From NCBI GenBank assembly GCA_016302525.1, contig JAEDNJ010000114.1, positions 1 to 5,392 of the forward strand: a DNA stretch of 5,392 nt. The letters are read 5' to 3'. The notes under the pieces were generated by a model. The model was not told the origin of the DNA, searched no databases, and saw only the letters and a program-made list of their open reading frames with translations. A program made the position numbers and the translations under genes. The stretch is from Phascolarctobacterium sp. Its GTDB lineage: Bacteria > Bacillota > Negativicutes > Acidaminococcales > Acidaminococcaceae. This document shows, one piece after another, positions 1 to 5,392 of this stretch. Positions within the stretch are counted from its first letter, which is position 1. Every line of letters starts with the position of its first letter.

Positions 1-28
1 GAGGATTGCAGACGCAGTCTTGACAACG

Positions 29-1021
29 CTAGATGGTGCTTACAGTAGAGTTCCCCTTTTCATAGTTTTCATAAGCCTTTATAACCGCCCCCACAATCTC
101 ATGGCGTACAACATCCTTATCCTCAAAATGCACCACGCCAATGCCCGGCACAGCCTTTAAAATCCGCGCAGCATCTATAAGACCGCTATGCTTGCCAGAG
201 GGTAAATCTATTTGCGTAACATCACCTGTAATGACCATTTTACTGCCAAAGCCAAAGCGAGTAAGGAACATTTTCATCTGCTCCGGTGTCGTGTTTTGCG
301 CCTCATCAAGAATAATATAAGCTTCGTTTAGAGTACGACCACGCATATAGGCAAGGGGAGCAACCTCAATGGTACCTTTGGCAAGATATTTTTGGAAGGT
401 TTCCTGTCCCAGCATATCGTAAAGTCCATCATATAAAGGGCGCAGATAGGGGTCAACCTTGTCCTGCAAATCGCCCGGCAAAAAGCCCAAACGCTCGCCA
501 GCCTCTACTGCAGGGCGTGTCAGAATAATGCGCTCCACCTCTTTTTTCTTGAGAGCAGCAACTGCCAAGGCCACAGCCAAATAGGTTTTGCCAGTACCAG
601 CAGGACCAATGCCCAAGGTGATATAGTTCTTGCGGATTGTTTCTACATAATTCCACTGGCCCAGAGTTTTCGCCTTCACCTGACGACCACGATTGTTGAC
701 GATAATCGTGTCCGCATACATACGATGGAGACTTTCCTGTCGGCCCTGCTGCACCATATAAATACTGTAGCGCACATCATGGGTAGTCAGAGGCATCCCC
801 TGTCGATACAGAAAAAGCAGCTCCTGCAGCAAAGTCTCTGCCTGCTCTACCTCTTGGGCTGCACCACTGATATGAATCTCGTTGCCACGAGCAACTAGCT
901 TACAGGCAAAGGCAGAGCGCACCAGTCGCATAAATTCTTCTGTACGACCAGTTATGCCAACCATCTCCTGCTGGTCCACTGTTGTGATAATCTTAGTTTT
1001 TGTTGCACCTTGTTCTGTCAA
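29..1021 (-). CDS. phoH: PhoH family ATPase (PhoH-like protein), TTG start
   Basis: P-loop ATPase of the PhoH family, related to the ATPase core of superfamily I helicases and linked in the literature to RNA metabolism; its exact substrate is unsettled. It has 330 residues. The N-terminal part (about 20-75) resembles the KH-like domain of PhoH proteins; the ATPase domain follows with Walker A GPAGTGKT (139-146), the family signature RPAVEAGERLGFLPGD (169-184), Walker B YIILDEAQN (235-243) and GDVTQIDLP (266-274). Length and motif order are normal. The start is TTG at 1021, with AAGGAG 11 bases upstream, slightly long spacing; the next in-frame ATG (codon 20) has GGAG directly against it, which is too close. 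It follows the PPIase gene with no clear terminator or promoter, so co-transcription is likely. In many Firmicutes phoH precedes an HD-domain phosphohydrolase and ybeY, but the downstream side lies outside the window. Confidence 0.96.
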   Translation of the reverse strand: MTEQGATKTKIITTVDQQEMVGITGRTEEFMRLVRSAFACKLVARGNEIHISGAAQEVEQAETLLQELLFLYRQGMPLTTHDVRYSIYMVQQGRQESLHRMYADTIIVNNRGRQVKAKTLGQWNYVETIRKNYITLGIGPAGTGKTYLAVALAVAALKKKEVERIILTRPAVEAGERLGFLPGDLQDKVDPYLRPLYDGLYDMLGQETFQKYLAKGTIEVAPLAYMRGRTLNEAYIILDEAQNTTPEQMKMFLTRFGFGSKMVITGDVTQIDLPSGKHSGLIDAARILKAVPGIGVVHFEDKDVVRHEIVGAVIKAYENYEKGNSTVSTI

Positions 1022-1032
1022 TGCTGAACCTA

Positions 1033-1038
1033 CTCCTT
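1033..1038 (-). promoter_or_regulatory. Ribosome binding site for the phoH TTG start
   Basis: AAGGAG on the minus strand lies 11 bases before the TTG at 1021. The spacing is a little longer than usual, but no better start or site exists nearby. Confidence 0.65.
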
Positions 1039-1103
1039 ATTCCTACTCTAAGCCAGCCTTCCTAGGCCATAGCTATCCTATGCTAAAAAAACAACTAACA
1101 TAT

Positions 1104-1712
1104 TTAACGCTTTTCGATAGTAACCTTTTTAATGATAACGGGCTGCAGAGGCATATCATATTGTCCAGTTTGCACTGCACCAATTTTAAAAACAACATCC
1201 ATGCCCTTGCTAACCCTGCCAAATACAGCGTGCTTGCCATCTAACCATTGTGTTTTCACCAAGGTGATAAAGAATTGGCTGCCACCAGTATTAGGACCTG
1301 CATTCGCCATAGAAAGCACACCTGGTCCATCATGGAGCAGCTTAGAGCTGAATTCGTCCTTAATCTTGTAACCGGGGCCACCAGTGCCAGGCATACCCTT
1401 CACCTCAGGGTCCTTATTTAAATCTTTCACATCAAAGCGCACATTAGGACAGCCTCCCTGAATCATAAAGTCCTTAATTACCCTATGAAAAATCAGGCCA
1501 TTATAGTAGCCCTTGTTAGCAAGCTCTATAAAATTTTTGCTGGTATTCGGAGCATAGTCTGTAGCCAGCTTAATCTCAAAATTACCCATGTTAGTTTCAA
1601 AAACCGCTGTTGCAGGCTCTGCCTTGGGCGCATTAGCAGCCTTTTCGTTACCGCAGGCGGTAAGTGTAAACATACATAAAAGCAGCATACAAATCAATAC
1701 TATTCTTTTCAT
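1104..1712 (-). CDS. Cyclophilin-type peptidyl-prolyl cis-trans isomerase, lipoprotein
   Basis: Catalyses cis-trans isomerisation of Xaa-Pro bonds, here on the outer face of the cytoplasmic membrane. The 202-residue protein starts at an ATG with AGGAG six bases upstream. The N-terminus has MKR, a hydrophobic stretch (4-17) and a lipobox LTAC with Cys20 as the lipidation site, then a short Ala/Pro/Lys linker. The cyclophilin domain runs from about 36 to 200. Active-site residues align with human CypA: Arg77 in FHRV (CypA Arg55), FMIQGG (82-87, Gln63), [14 protein letters not shown] (135-148, Ala101/Asn102/Phe113), Trp156 and His161 (Trp121, His126). All key residues are present, so activity is expected. 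About 16 extra residues lie between GGCP (86-89) and GTGGPGY (109-115) compared with compact bacterial cyclophilins. The gene has its own promoter (1757-1785) and is probably co-transcribed with phoH, 82 bases downstream. Confidence 0.95.
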   Translation of the reverse strand: MKRIVLICMLLLCMFTLTACGNEKAANAPKAEPATAVFETNMGNFEIKLATDYAPNTSKNFIELANKGYYNGLIFHRVIKDFMIQGGCPNVRFDVKDLNKDPEVKGMPGTGGPGYKIKDEFSSKLLHDGPGVLSMANAGPNTGGSQFFITLVKTQWLDGKHAVFGRVSKGMDVVFKIGAVQTGQYDMPLQPVIIKKVTIEKR

Positions 1713-1726
1713 TATTGGCTCCTATC

Positions 1727-1740
1727 TGTGCAAAAGCACA
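1727..1740 (-). other. Small stem-loop in the PPIase mRNA leader
   Basis: TGTGC-TTTT-GCACA on the minus strand forms a perfect five-bp stem with a four-base loop. It ends three bases before the AGGAG at 1723-1719. It may influence ribosome access or mRNA stability; it is short enough to be incidental. Confidence 0.4.
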
Positions 1741-1756
1741 TAAAATTTCAAGTTAA

Positions 1757-1785
1757 ATTATACACCAAATTATATAAGTAGGCAA
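1757..1785 (-). promoter_or_regulatory. Sigma-A promoter of the PPIase (and probably phoH) transcript
   Basis: On the minus strand TTGCCT (1785-1780, four of six matches) is followed by a 17-base A/T-rich spacer and a perfect TATAAT (1762-1757). Transcription would begin near 1750, leaving a leader of about 38 bases before the PPIase ATG. Confidence 0.75.
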
Positions 1786-1818
1786 TAAAAATAAACTCGC
1801 AGACCAAGCTACGAGTTT
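1784..1818 (-). terminator. Rho-independent terminator of the hydrolase transcript
   Basis: On the minus strand AAACTCGTAG pairs with CTGCGAGTTT across a six-base loop (CTTGGT). This gives ten pairs including one U-G, immediately followed by ATTTTTATT. It sits 113 bases after the hydrolase stop codon and its T-tract touches the -35 element of the next promoter. Confidence 0.82.
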
Positions 1819-1848
1819 ACACGAAAAAGCTTATTTTTCTGTTTCCTT

Positions 1849-1907
1849 AAGGTGCTCTAGATATTTTAAGAAAGGCTGCAGGCACCTTGTCTGCAAAGCT
1901 GACAAGG
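1849..1907 (-). other. Alternative RNA stems downstream of the hydrolase gene
   Basis: On the minus strand CCTTGTC (1907-1901) pairs perfectly with GACAAGG (1891-1885). AAGGTGC (1888-1882) pairs perfectly with GCACCTT (1855-1849). The two stems share the bases 1885-1888, so only one can form at a time. The region lies between the hydrolase stop and its terminator and holds no recognisable reading frame with a ribosome binding site. Its function is unknown. Confidence 0.5.
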
Positions 1908-1931
1908 ATACTAAACAATAAAAACAAACAA

Positions 1932-2657
1932 TTAAATATTCTTTTTCAGCCAGGCAGCTAAAATATCTCCTGCTTCTTCGCTGTACTCAGCAATACTATG
2001 GCTGCCACCCGGCCAAATATAGCTCTCGCAGCAGTCACCTAGGGTCAACACATTTTCTCTTGCCTGATGTACAGGCACCTGGTCATCTGCCTCACAATGG
2101 AACAAAAGCACCGGTCTGCCATCCCAATGCTTGTAGGCATCAGGCAGCTTTAGCCCATCATAGTCAGTGAGAAAATCCGGAGTAATATCACATTCGCCTC
2201 GTTCATCCTTTAGGTGCAGGGTTTCACCACGCAGCAGCTTATCATAATATTCCTGGCTCATTACATGTATAAGAGCCTCACCCAAATCATTAGGAGCACT
2301 CCACAGCACTATTCCAGAAATATCCTTGTCCTCGCGAGCGTAGAGCATAGTTGTCGCGCTTCCCATACTGCGGCCTAAGAGAAAAATTTTGCAGCCCGGC
2401 TTTATTTTCCTAACACCAGCTACCACAGCCTTAAGCTCGCTAATCTGGGTGCTCAGCTTCGTAGTGCCAGTAAAATTGTAGCGTACAACATCGCAGCAGG
2501 CAGCAGCCTTCACAGCATAGCCCTTGGCATAGCCACTGCTCTCACGGCTACCACGAAAACCATGGCTCATAATCAGCACCACATTGCTATTGCTTCTGTT
2601 GGACTCTACAACACATTCAATTTCTCCTAACGGTCCCTTAACGATAAAATCTTGCAC
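1932..2657 (-). CDS. Alpha/beta hydrolase, serine type, substrate unknown
   Basis: Predicted cytoplasmic serine hydrolase of the alpha/beta fold, 241 residues from the chosen GTG, with no signal peptide or membrane segment. Numbered from that start: the HGF oxyanion motif (about 32-34); the nucleophile elbow GRSMG with Ser97 (95-99); the probable catalytic Asp191 in the sequence ADDQVP; and His220 in GGSHSI. A short cap-like segment (about 125-175) lies between strands. This layout resembles small bacterial esterases and acyl-peptidase-like hydrolases (Hydrolase_4/S33-like, including cinnamoyl esterases), but nothing in the sequence fixes the substrate. An in-frame GTG nine bases earlier (2666) sits inside the Shine-Dalgarno GAGGTGAT and is rejected as the start. 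The second GTG (2657) lies at ideal spacing. The gene appears to be a single transcription unit with terminators on both sides. Two Cys-Cys pairs (54-55 and 209-210) are notable but without assigned meaning. Confidence 0.88.
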   Translation of the reverse strand: MQDFIVKGPLGEIECVVESNRSNSNVVLIMSHGFRGSRESSGYAKGYAVKAAACCDVVRYNFTGTTKLSTQISELKAVVAGVRKIKPGCKIFLLGRSMGSATTMLYAREDKDISGIVLWSAPNDLGEALIHVMSQEYYDKLLRGETLHLKDERGECDITPDFLTDYDGLKLPDAYKHWDGRPVLLFHCEADDQVPVHQARENVLTLGDCCESYIWPGGSHSIAEYSEEAGDILAAWLKKNI

Positions 2658-2661
2658 AAAA

Positions 2662-2669
2662 ATCACCTC
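2662..2669 (-). promoter_or_regulatory. Ribosome binding site deciding the hydrolase GTG start
   Basis: GAGGTGAT on the minus strand is an eight-base match to the 16S anti-Shine-Dalgarno complement. It contains the more upstream in-frame GTG (2666), which therefore cannot be a sensible start. The GTG at 2657 follows GAGG by eight bases. Confidence 0.8.
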
Positions 2670-2681
2670 TAGACTAACACT

Positions 2682-2709
2682 AACATACAGTAGTTATATT
2701 TTTAAGCAA
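2682..2709 (-). promoter_or_regulatory. Weak putative promoter of the alpha/beta hydrolase gene
   Basis: On the minus strand TTGCTT (2709-2704) and TATGTT (2687-2682) are separated by 16 bases. Both match the consensus poorly (three and four of six). It is proposed mainly because a strong terminator lies upstream and the gene needs a promoter in this short gap. A five-bp inverted repeat (TAAGC/GCTTA, 2703-2716) overlaps the -35 element. Confidence 0.35.
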
Positions 2710-2724
2710 CCGCTTAGCCTGCAC

Positions 2725-2793
2725 CTAAAAAATAAAGAGCACATATGGGCAGAACGAACAGGTAAAGAAGAGCTCAACCCATATGTGCTTTTT
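2725..2793 (-). terminator. Rho-independent terminator of dnaJ, potentially bidirectional
   Basis: Inverted repeats at 2738-2749 and 2778-2789 form a perfect 12-bp stem (AGCACATATGGG and its complement). On the minus strand the stem is followed by CTTTATTTTTTAG, and on the plus strand by a run of T (2789-2794), so it can terminate in both directions. It lies just after the dnaJ stop codon. The 28-base loop is unusually long. Each arm contains the six-base palindrome CATATG. Confidence 0.88.
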
Positions 2794-2813
2794 TGCAAAT
2801 TGCCAAATAATAT

Positions 2814-3965
2814 TTATTTCACAAAGCTTTTTACTTTATCCCAGAAGCTTTTTTCCTCTGGATTAATGTTGCCCTTGTTGGCTTCACCAAACTTGCGCAG
2901 GGCTTCCTTTTGGCTTTCGTTAAGCTTGGTAGGAATAATAACCTTTACTCTTACCAGCTGGTCGCCACGCTGGCCACCACGCAGGCTAGGAATACCTCTA
3001 CCCTTCAAGCGCAGCACGCTGCCCGGCTGAGTTCCCTCAGGAATCTTCATCGTAATCTGCCCATCAAGAGTAGGCACCTTGATTTCCGCGCCTAGAGTTG
3101 CCTGAACAATGTTGATAGGCACCTCGCAAATTACATTTACTCCATCCCTTTGGAAAACCTTGTGGGGTCGTACATACAGATAAACATATAAATCGCCGCT
3201 TGGACCGCCCTTTTGACCTGCGCCGCCCTCGCCAGCTACACGCAGTCTGGTGCCGTCATCTACGCCAGCAGGAACCTTCACAGATAAAGGCTTAGAACCC
3301 TTCACAGTGCCCTTGCCATGACATTTCTTGCAGGGATTCTTGATAATCTTACCCTCACCCTGACATTTAGGACAGGGACGCTCATTAATCATCTGCCCAA
3401 ACATGGTCTGCTGAGCATAACGAACATAGCCAGTACCATGACATTCAGTACAGGTTTCTACGCTAGAGCCAGGCTCTGCGCCCTCGCCATGACAATGCTC
3501 GCATTGCTGGTCACGGGTAATCTTGATTTCCTTAGTAACGCCAAAGGCTGCTTCCTCAAAGGTAATCTCCATATCGAAGCGCATATCTGCACCGCGTTGG
3601 GGTCCTCTTTGCTGACGAGGTCTACGACCGCCGCCAAAAATATCACCAAAGATATCCTCGAAGCCGCCAAAGCCGCCTTGACCGAAGCCACCGAACCCGC
3701 CAAAGGGATCGCCGCCACCGCCACCACCTTGGGTAGCCTGTTCAAAAGCCTCAGGTCCTAGCTGATCATATTGAGCTCGCTTTTCATCGTCACTCAGCAC
3801 TTGATATGCTTCGTTTGCTTCCTTAAATTTTGCTTCAGCCTCTTTATCATCGGGATTAGCATCCGGATGATATTTTTTGGCCAGCTTATAGAAAGCCTTT
3901 TTTAATTCACTCTTAGAAGCATCTTTTTTTACTCCTAAGACTTCATAATAATCTCTTTTAGCCAA
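2814..3965 (-). CDS. dnaJ: Chaperone protein DnaJ (Hsp40, class A), TTG start
   Basis: Co-chaperone that binds unfolded proteins and stimulates DnaK ATPase through its J-domain. With the TTG start at 3965 the product is 383 residues and begins [12 protein letters not shown]. Domains in order: J-domain (1-70) with HPD at 33-35, the same positions as in E. coli; a Gly/Phe-rich linker (about 79-113); a zinc-finger domain with four complete CxxCxGxG repeats at 155, 172, 198 and 212; and two beta-barrel C-terminal domains (to about 345). The start was chosen because AGGAGG lies eight bases upstream. An ATG 36 bases earlier, at 4001, would add 12 residues absent from typical DnaJ, has no Shine-Dalgarno and lies inside a hairpin. 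It has its own likely promoter at 4035-4063 and is closed by the terminator at 2725-2793. The next gene is not the prmA methyltransferase often found after dnaJ in Firmicutes. Confidence 0.97.
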   Translation of the reverse strand: MAKRDYYEVLGVKKDASKSELKKAFYKLAKKYHPDANPDDKEAEAKFKEANEAYQVLSDDEKRAQYDQLGPEAFEQATQGGGGGGDPFGGFGGFGQGGFGGFEDIFGDIFGGGRRPRQQRGPQRGADMRFDMEITFEEAAFGVTKEIKITRDQQCEHCHGEGAEPGSSVETCTECHGTGYVRYAQQTMFGQMINERPCPKCQGEGKIIKNPCKKCHGKGTVKGSKPLSVKVPAGVDDGTRLRVAGEGGAGQKGGPSGDLYVYLYVRPHKVFQRDGVNVICEVPINIVQATLGAEIKVPTLDGQITMKIPEGTQPGSVLRLKGRGIPSLRGGQRGDQLVRVKVIIPTKLNESQKEALRKFGEANKGNINPEEKSFWDKVKSFVK

Positions 3966-3973
3966 GGCCTTTG

Positions 3974-3979
3974 CCTCCT
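3974..3979 (-). promoter_or_regulatory. Ribosome binding site deciding the dnaJ TTG start
   Basis: AGGAGG on the minus strand, preceded by G, ends eight bases before the TTG at 3965. No comparable site precedes the upstream ATG at 4001. Confidence 0.9.
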
Positions 3980-3992
3980 CAAAATTCGACAG

Positions 3993-4019
3993 AAAGCCCA
4001 TCTGTAAAAGATGAGCTTT
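3993..4019 (-). other. Stem-loop in the dnaJ mRNA leader
   Basis: On the minus strand AAAGCTCATCT pairs with AGATGGGCTTT across a five-base loop (TTTAC). The stem has 11 pairs including one U-G wobble that exists only in the minus-strand RNA; on the plus strand it would be a C-A mismatch. It lies about ten bases after the predicted transcription start and 14 bases before the AGGAGG. It also buries the unused ATG at 4001. There is no U-tract immediately after it, so it is not a terminator. A 5' stabilising hairpin or a temperature-sensitive leader are possible roles. Confidence 0.6.
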
Positions 4020-4034
4020 GCGTCACACTTGTCT

Positions 4035-4063
4035 ATTTTACTAACTATACTTCAACATTGCAA
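4035..4063 (-). promoter_or_regulatory. Putative sigma-A promoter of dnaJ
   Basis: Reading the minus strand, TTGCAA (4063-4058, four of six matches to TTGACA) is followed by a 17-base spacer and TAAAAT (4040-4035, five of six matches to TATAAT). Transcription would start near 4028, giving a leader of about 62 bases before the TTG start of dnaJ. This suggests dnaJ is transcribed on its own in addition to read-through from dnaK. The inference is from sequence match only. Confidence 0.6.
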
Positions 4064-4082
4064 CCCATTACCTAAGGATATA

Positions 4083-4094
4083 TATGTATACATA
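4083..4094. repeat. 12-bp perfect palindrome between dnaK and dnaJ
   Basis: TATGTATACATA is its own reverse complement and lies upstream of the predicted dnaJ promoter, 20 bases before the -35 element. It may be a protein-binding site or simply a chance A/T-rich palindrome. It is unrelated to CIRCE. Confidence 0.35.
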
Positions 4095-4133
4095 ATCTAT
4101 CCAAAGCTAGGGCTTTAGCAGCAAGTCTTTACA

Positions 4134-5392
4134 TTATTTCTTGTCGTCTACTACCTCAGCATCGATAACATCGTCATCAGCCTTGGGTTTAACATCTTCA
4201 GCACCGCCAGCGTTCTTCGCTGCCTCGGTTTCCTTGTAGAGTTCAGCGCTCAGCTCGTATAAGGGCTTGGTCAGCTCTTCGCTGTCCTTCTTGATTGCTT
4301 CGATATCGTCACCCTTCAGGGTTTCCTTCAGCTTGTCAGCTGCAGCCTTAACCTTAGCAATCATGTCGTCCTTGCCCTTGCCTTCCATATCCTTGCAGGT
4401 CTTTTCTGCTTGATAAAGCAGGGAGTCAGCTTGGTTCTTAGCCTCAATGCCTTCCTGGCGCTTCTTATCAGCATCAGCATTAGCCTCAGCTTCCTTAACC
4501 ATGCGCTCAACCTCGTCCTTAGACAGAGAGCCAGAGGAGGTGATGGTAATATCAGCAGCCTTGCCAGTGCCTAAGTCCTTTGCAGATACCTTTACGATAC
4601 CATTAGCATCGATATCGAAAGCAACCTCAATTTTAGGAACTCCACGCGGAGCAGCAGGAATGCCACCCAGCTCGAAGCGGCCCAGAGTCTTGTTGTCAGC
4701 AGCCATCGGACGCTCGCCTTGCAGAACGTGTACATCTACAGAGGGTTGGTTATCTGCAGCGGTAGAGAATACTTGCTTCTTAGAGGTAGGAATGGTGGTG
4801 TTGCGTTCAATAATCTTGGTGAAGACACCGCCCAGAGTTTCGATACCCAGAGACAGCGGAGTAACATCCAGCAGCAGTACGTCCTTAACCTCGCCAGCCA
4901 GAATACCAGCTTGGATAGCAGCGCCTACAGCTACACATTCATCAGGGTTAATGCCACGGTCCGGCTCCTTGCCTAAGAAGGATTTCAGAGCTGCTTGTAC
5001 AGCAGGGATACGAGAGGAACCGCCAACCAGCAATACCTTATTGATTTGGCTAGCGCTCATGCCAGCATCGCTCATAGCTTGACGAACAGGACCCATGGTG
5101 CGTTCTACCAGGTCAGCAGTCATAGCCTCGAATTTTGCACGAGACAGATCCAGATCTAAGTGCAGAGGGCCTTCCTCGCCAGCAGTGATGAAGGGCAGGT
5201 TGATGTTGGTGGTCAGTACGCCAGACAGCTCAATCTTTGCCTTTTCAGCTGCTTCGCGGATACGTTGCATAGCCATTTTATCTTTAGACAGGTCAATGCC
5301 TTCAGCCTTCTTGAATTCATCAACCATCCAGTCCATAATCTTCTTATCGAAGTCATCGCCGCCCAGATGAGTATCGCCATTGGTTGCTTTTA
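4134..5392 (-). CDS. dnaK: Molecular chaperone DnaK (Hsp70), N-terminus beyond the window
   Basis: ATP-dependent cytoplasmic chaperone that binds exposed hydrophobic segments and is cycled by DnaJ and GrpE. The reading frame is open to the right edge; the first complete codon is at 5390 and 418 residues plus a TAA stop are present. About 190 N-terminal residues of the ATPase domain are missing compared with E. coli DnaK. Visible landmarks, numbered from the first complete codon: [12 protein letters not shown] (4-15), the Hsp70 signature around the phosphorylatable Thr; [11 protein letters not shown] (119-129), the adenosine-binding loop; the interdomain linker DVLLLDV (170-176) running into TPLSLGIET; the beta-sandwich peptide-binding domain (about 178-285); a helical lid; and an acidic tail ending DAEVVDDKK. 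No frameshift or missing signature is seen. dnaJ lies 168 bases downstream without a terminator, so some read-through is expected. The hrcA/grpE genes and any CIRCE operator would lie outside the window. Confidence 0.98.
   Translation of the reverse strand, partial: KATNGDTHLGGDDFDKKIMDWMVDEFKKAEGIDLSKDKMAMQRIREAAEKAKIELSGVLTTNINLPFITAGEEGPLHLDLDLSRAKFEAMTADLVERTMGPVRQAMSDAGMSASQINKVLLVGGSSRIPAVQAALKSFLGKEPDRGINPDECVAVGAAIQAGILAGEVKDVLLLDVTPLSLGIETLGGVFTKIIERNTTIPTSKKQVFSTAADNQPSVDVHVLQGERPMAADNKTLGRFELGGIPAAPRGVPKIEVAFDIDANGIVKVSAKDLGTGKAADITITSSGSLSKDEVERMVKEAEANADADKKRQEGIEAKNQADSLLYQAEKTCKDMEGKGKDDMIAKVKAAADKLKETLKGDDIEAIKKDSEELTKPLYELSAELYKETEAAKNAGGAEDVKPKADDDVIDAEVVDDKK

Noticed and set aside
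1..26. Possible start (TTG at 26) of the next minus-strand gene after phoH
   Set aside because: The frame is open to the window edge, but only eight codons are visible and no Shine-Dalgarno precedes it, so it cannot be called.
1022..1103. Terminator or promoter between the PPIase gene and phoH
   Set aside because: A run of seven T follows the PPIase stop on the minus strand but no GC stem precedes it; the CATAG/CTATG repeat has no U-tract, and no good -35/-10 pair is found.
882..1244. Plus-strand frame spanning the phoH start, the gap and the PPIase end
   Set aside because: It overlaps two well-supported minus-strand genes, and its translation shows no domain or Shine-Dalgarno.
2584..3030. 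Plus-strand frame across the hydrolase-dnaJ gap
   Set aside because: It runs through the dnaJ terminator and into two real genes on the other strand; no family resemblance.
3318..3761. 147-residue plus-strand frame opposite dnaJ
   Set aside because: It is a low-complexity Ala/Thr/Leu translation, the mirror of the Gly-rich and zinc-finger region of dnaJ. No independent support.
4111..4128. Hairpin just after the dnaK stop as a dnaK terminator
   Set aside because: The seven-pair stem (one U-G) is weak and no U-tract follows, so read-through into dnaJ is more likely.
4447..5082. 211-residue plus-strand frame opposite dnaK
   Set aside because: Long antisense frames opposite Hsp70 genes are a known codon-usage artefact. 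There is no ribosome binding site or recognisable domain, and dnaK on the other strand is intact.

Overview
The window carries five protein-coding genes, all on the minus strand. In order of transcription (from high to low coordinate) they are: the 3' two-thirds of dnaK (cut by the right edge), dnaJ, an alpha/beta hydrolase of unknown substrate, a lipoprotein cyclophilin-type peptidyl-prolyl isomerase, and a PhoH-family ATPase. No tRNA, rRNA, CRISPR array, insertion sequence or phage gene is visible. The dnaK-dnaJ order, the strong AGGAGG-type ribosome binding sites, the free use of TTG and GTG starts and the simple U-tract terminators suggest a bacterium of the Firmicutes (Bacillota). The moderate GC content and protein style would fit a Negativicutes member such as an Acidaminococcaceae relative, but that narrower placement is only an impression.

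Right part (about 2725-5392): dnaK and dnaJ form the Hsp70/Hsp40 chaperone pair. DnaJ delivers clients and triggers ATP hydrolysis by DnaK. The 168-base gap between the dnaK stop and the proposed dnaJ start has no terminator. It does hold a good internal promoter (TTGCAA-17-TAAAAT), a 27-base hairpin in the dnaJ leader and a perfect AGGAGG eight bases before a TTG codon. That TTG gives the canonical [13 protein letters not shown]-terminus. dnaJ is closed by a strong terminator that can act in both directions (12-bp stem, 28-base loop).

Middle (1784-2709): a single-gene unit encodes a cytoplasmic alpha/beta hydrolase. It starts at a GTG set by a GAGGTGAT Shine-Dalgarno sequence and ends in a U-tract terminator. 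Between its stop and that terminator lies a structured 3' leader-like stretch with two mutually exclusive stems.

Left part (1-1785): a near-consensus promoter (TTGCCT-17-TATAAT) directly abuts the hydrolase terminator and drives the lipoprotein PPIase. phoH follows 82 bases later with no clear terminator or promoter in between, so the two are probably co-transcribed. The theme is protein folding inside (DnaK/DnaJ) and outside (lipoprotein cyclophilin) the cytoplasmic membrane, plus an RNA-associated ATPase.

This is essentially conserved core genome. I see no convincing undescribed system. The items worth a second look are start-codon corrections, leader and 3' RNA structures, and an insertion in the cyclophilin.
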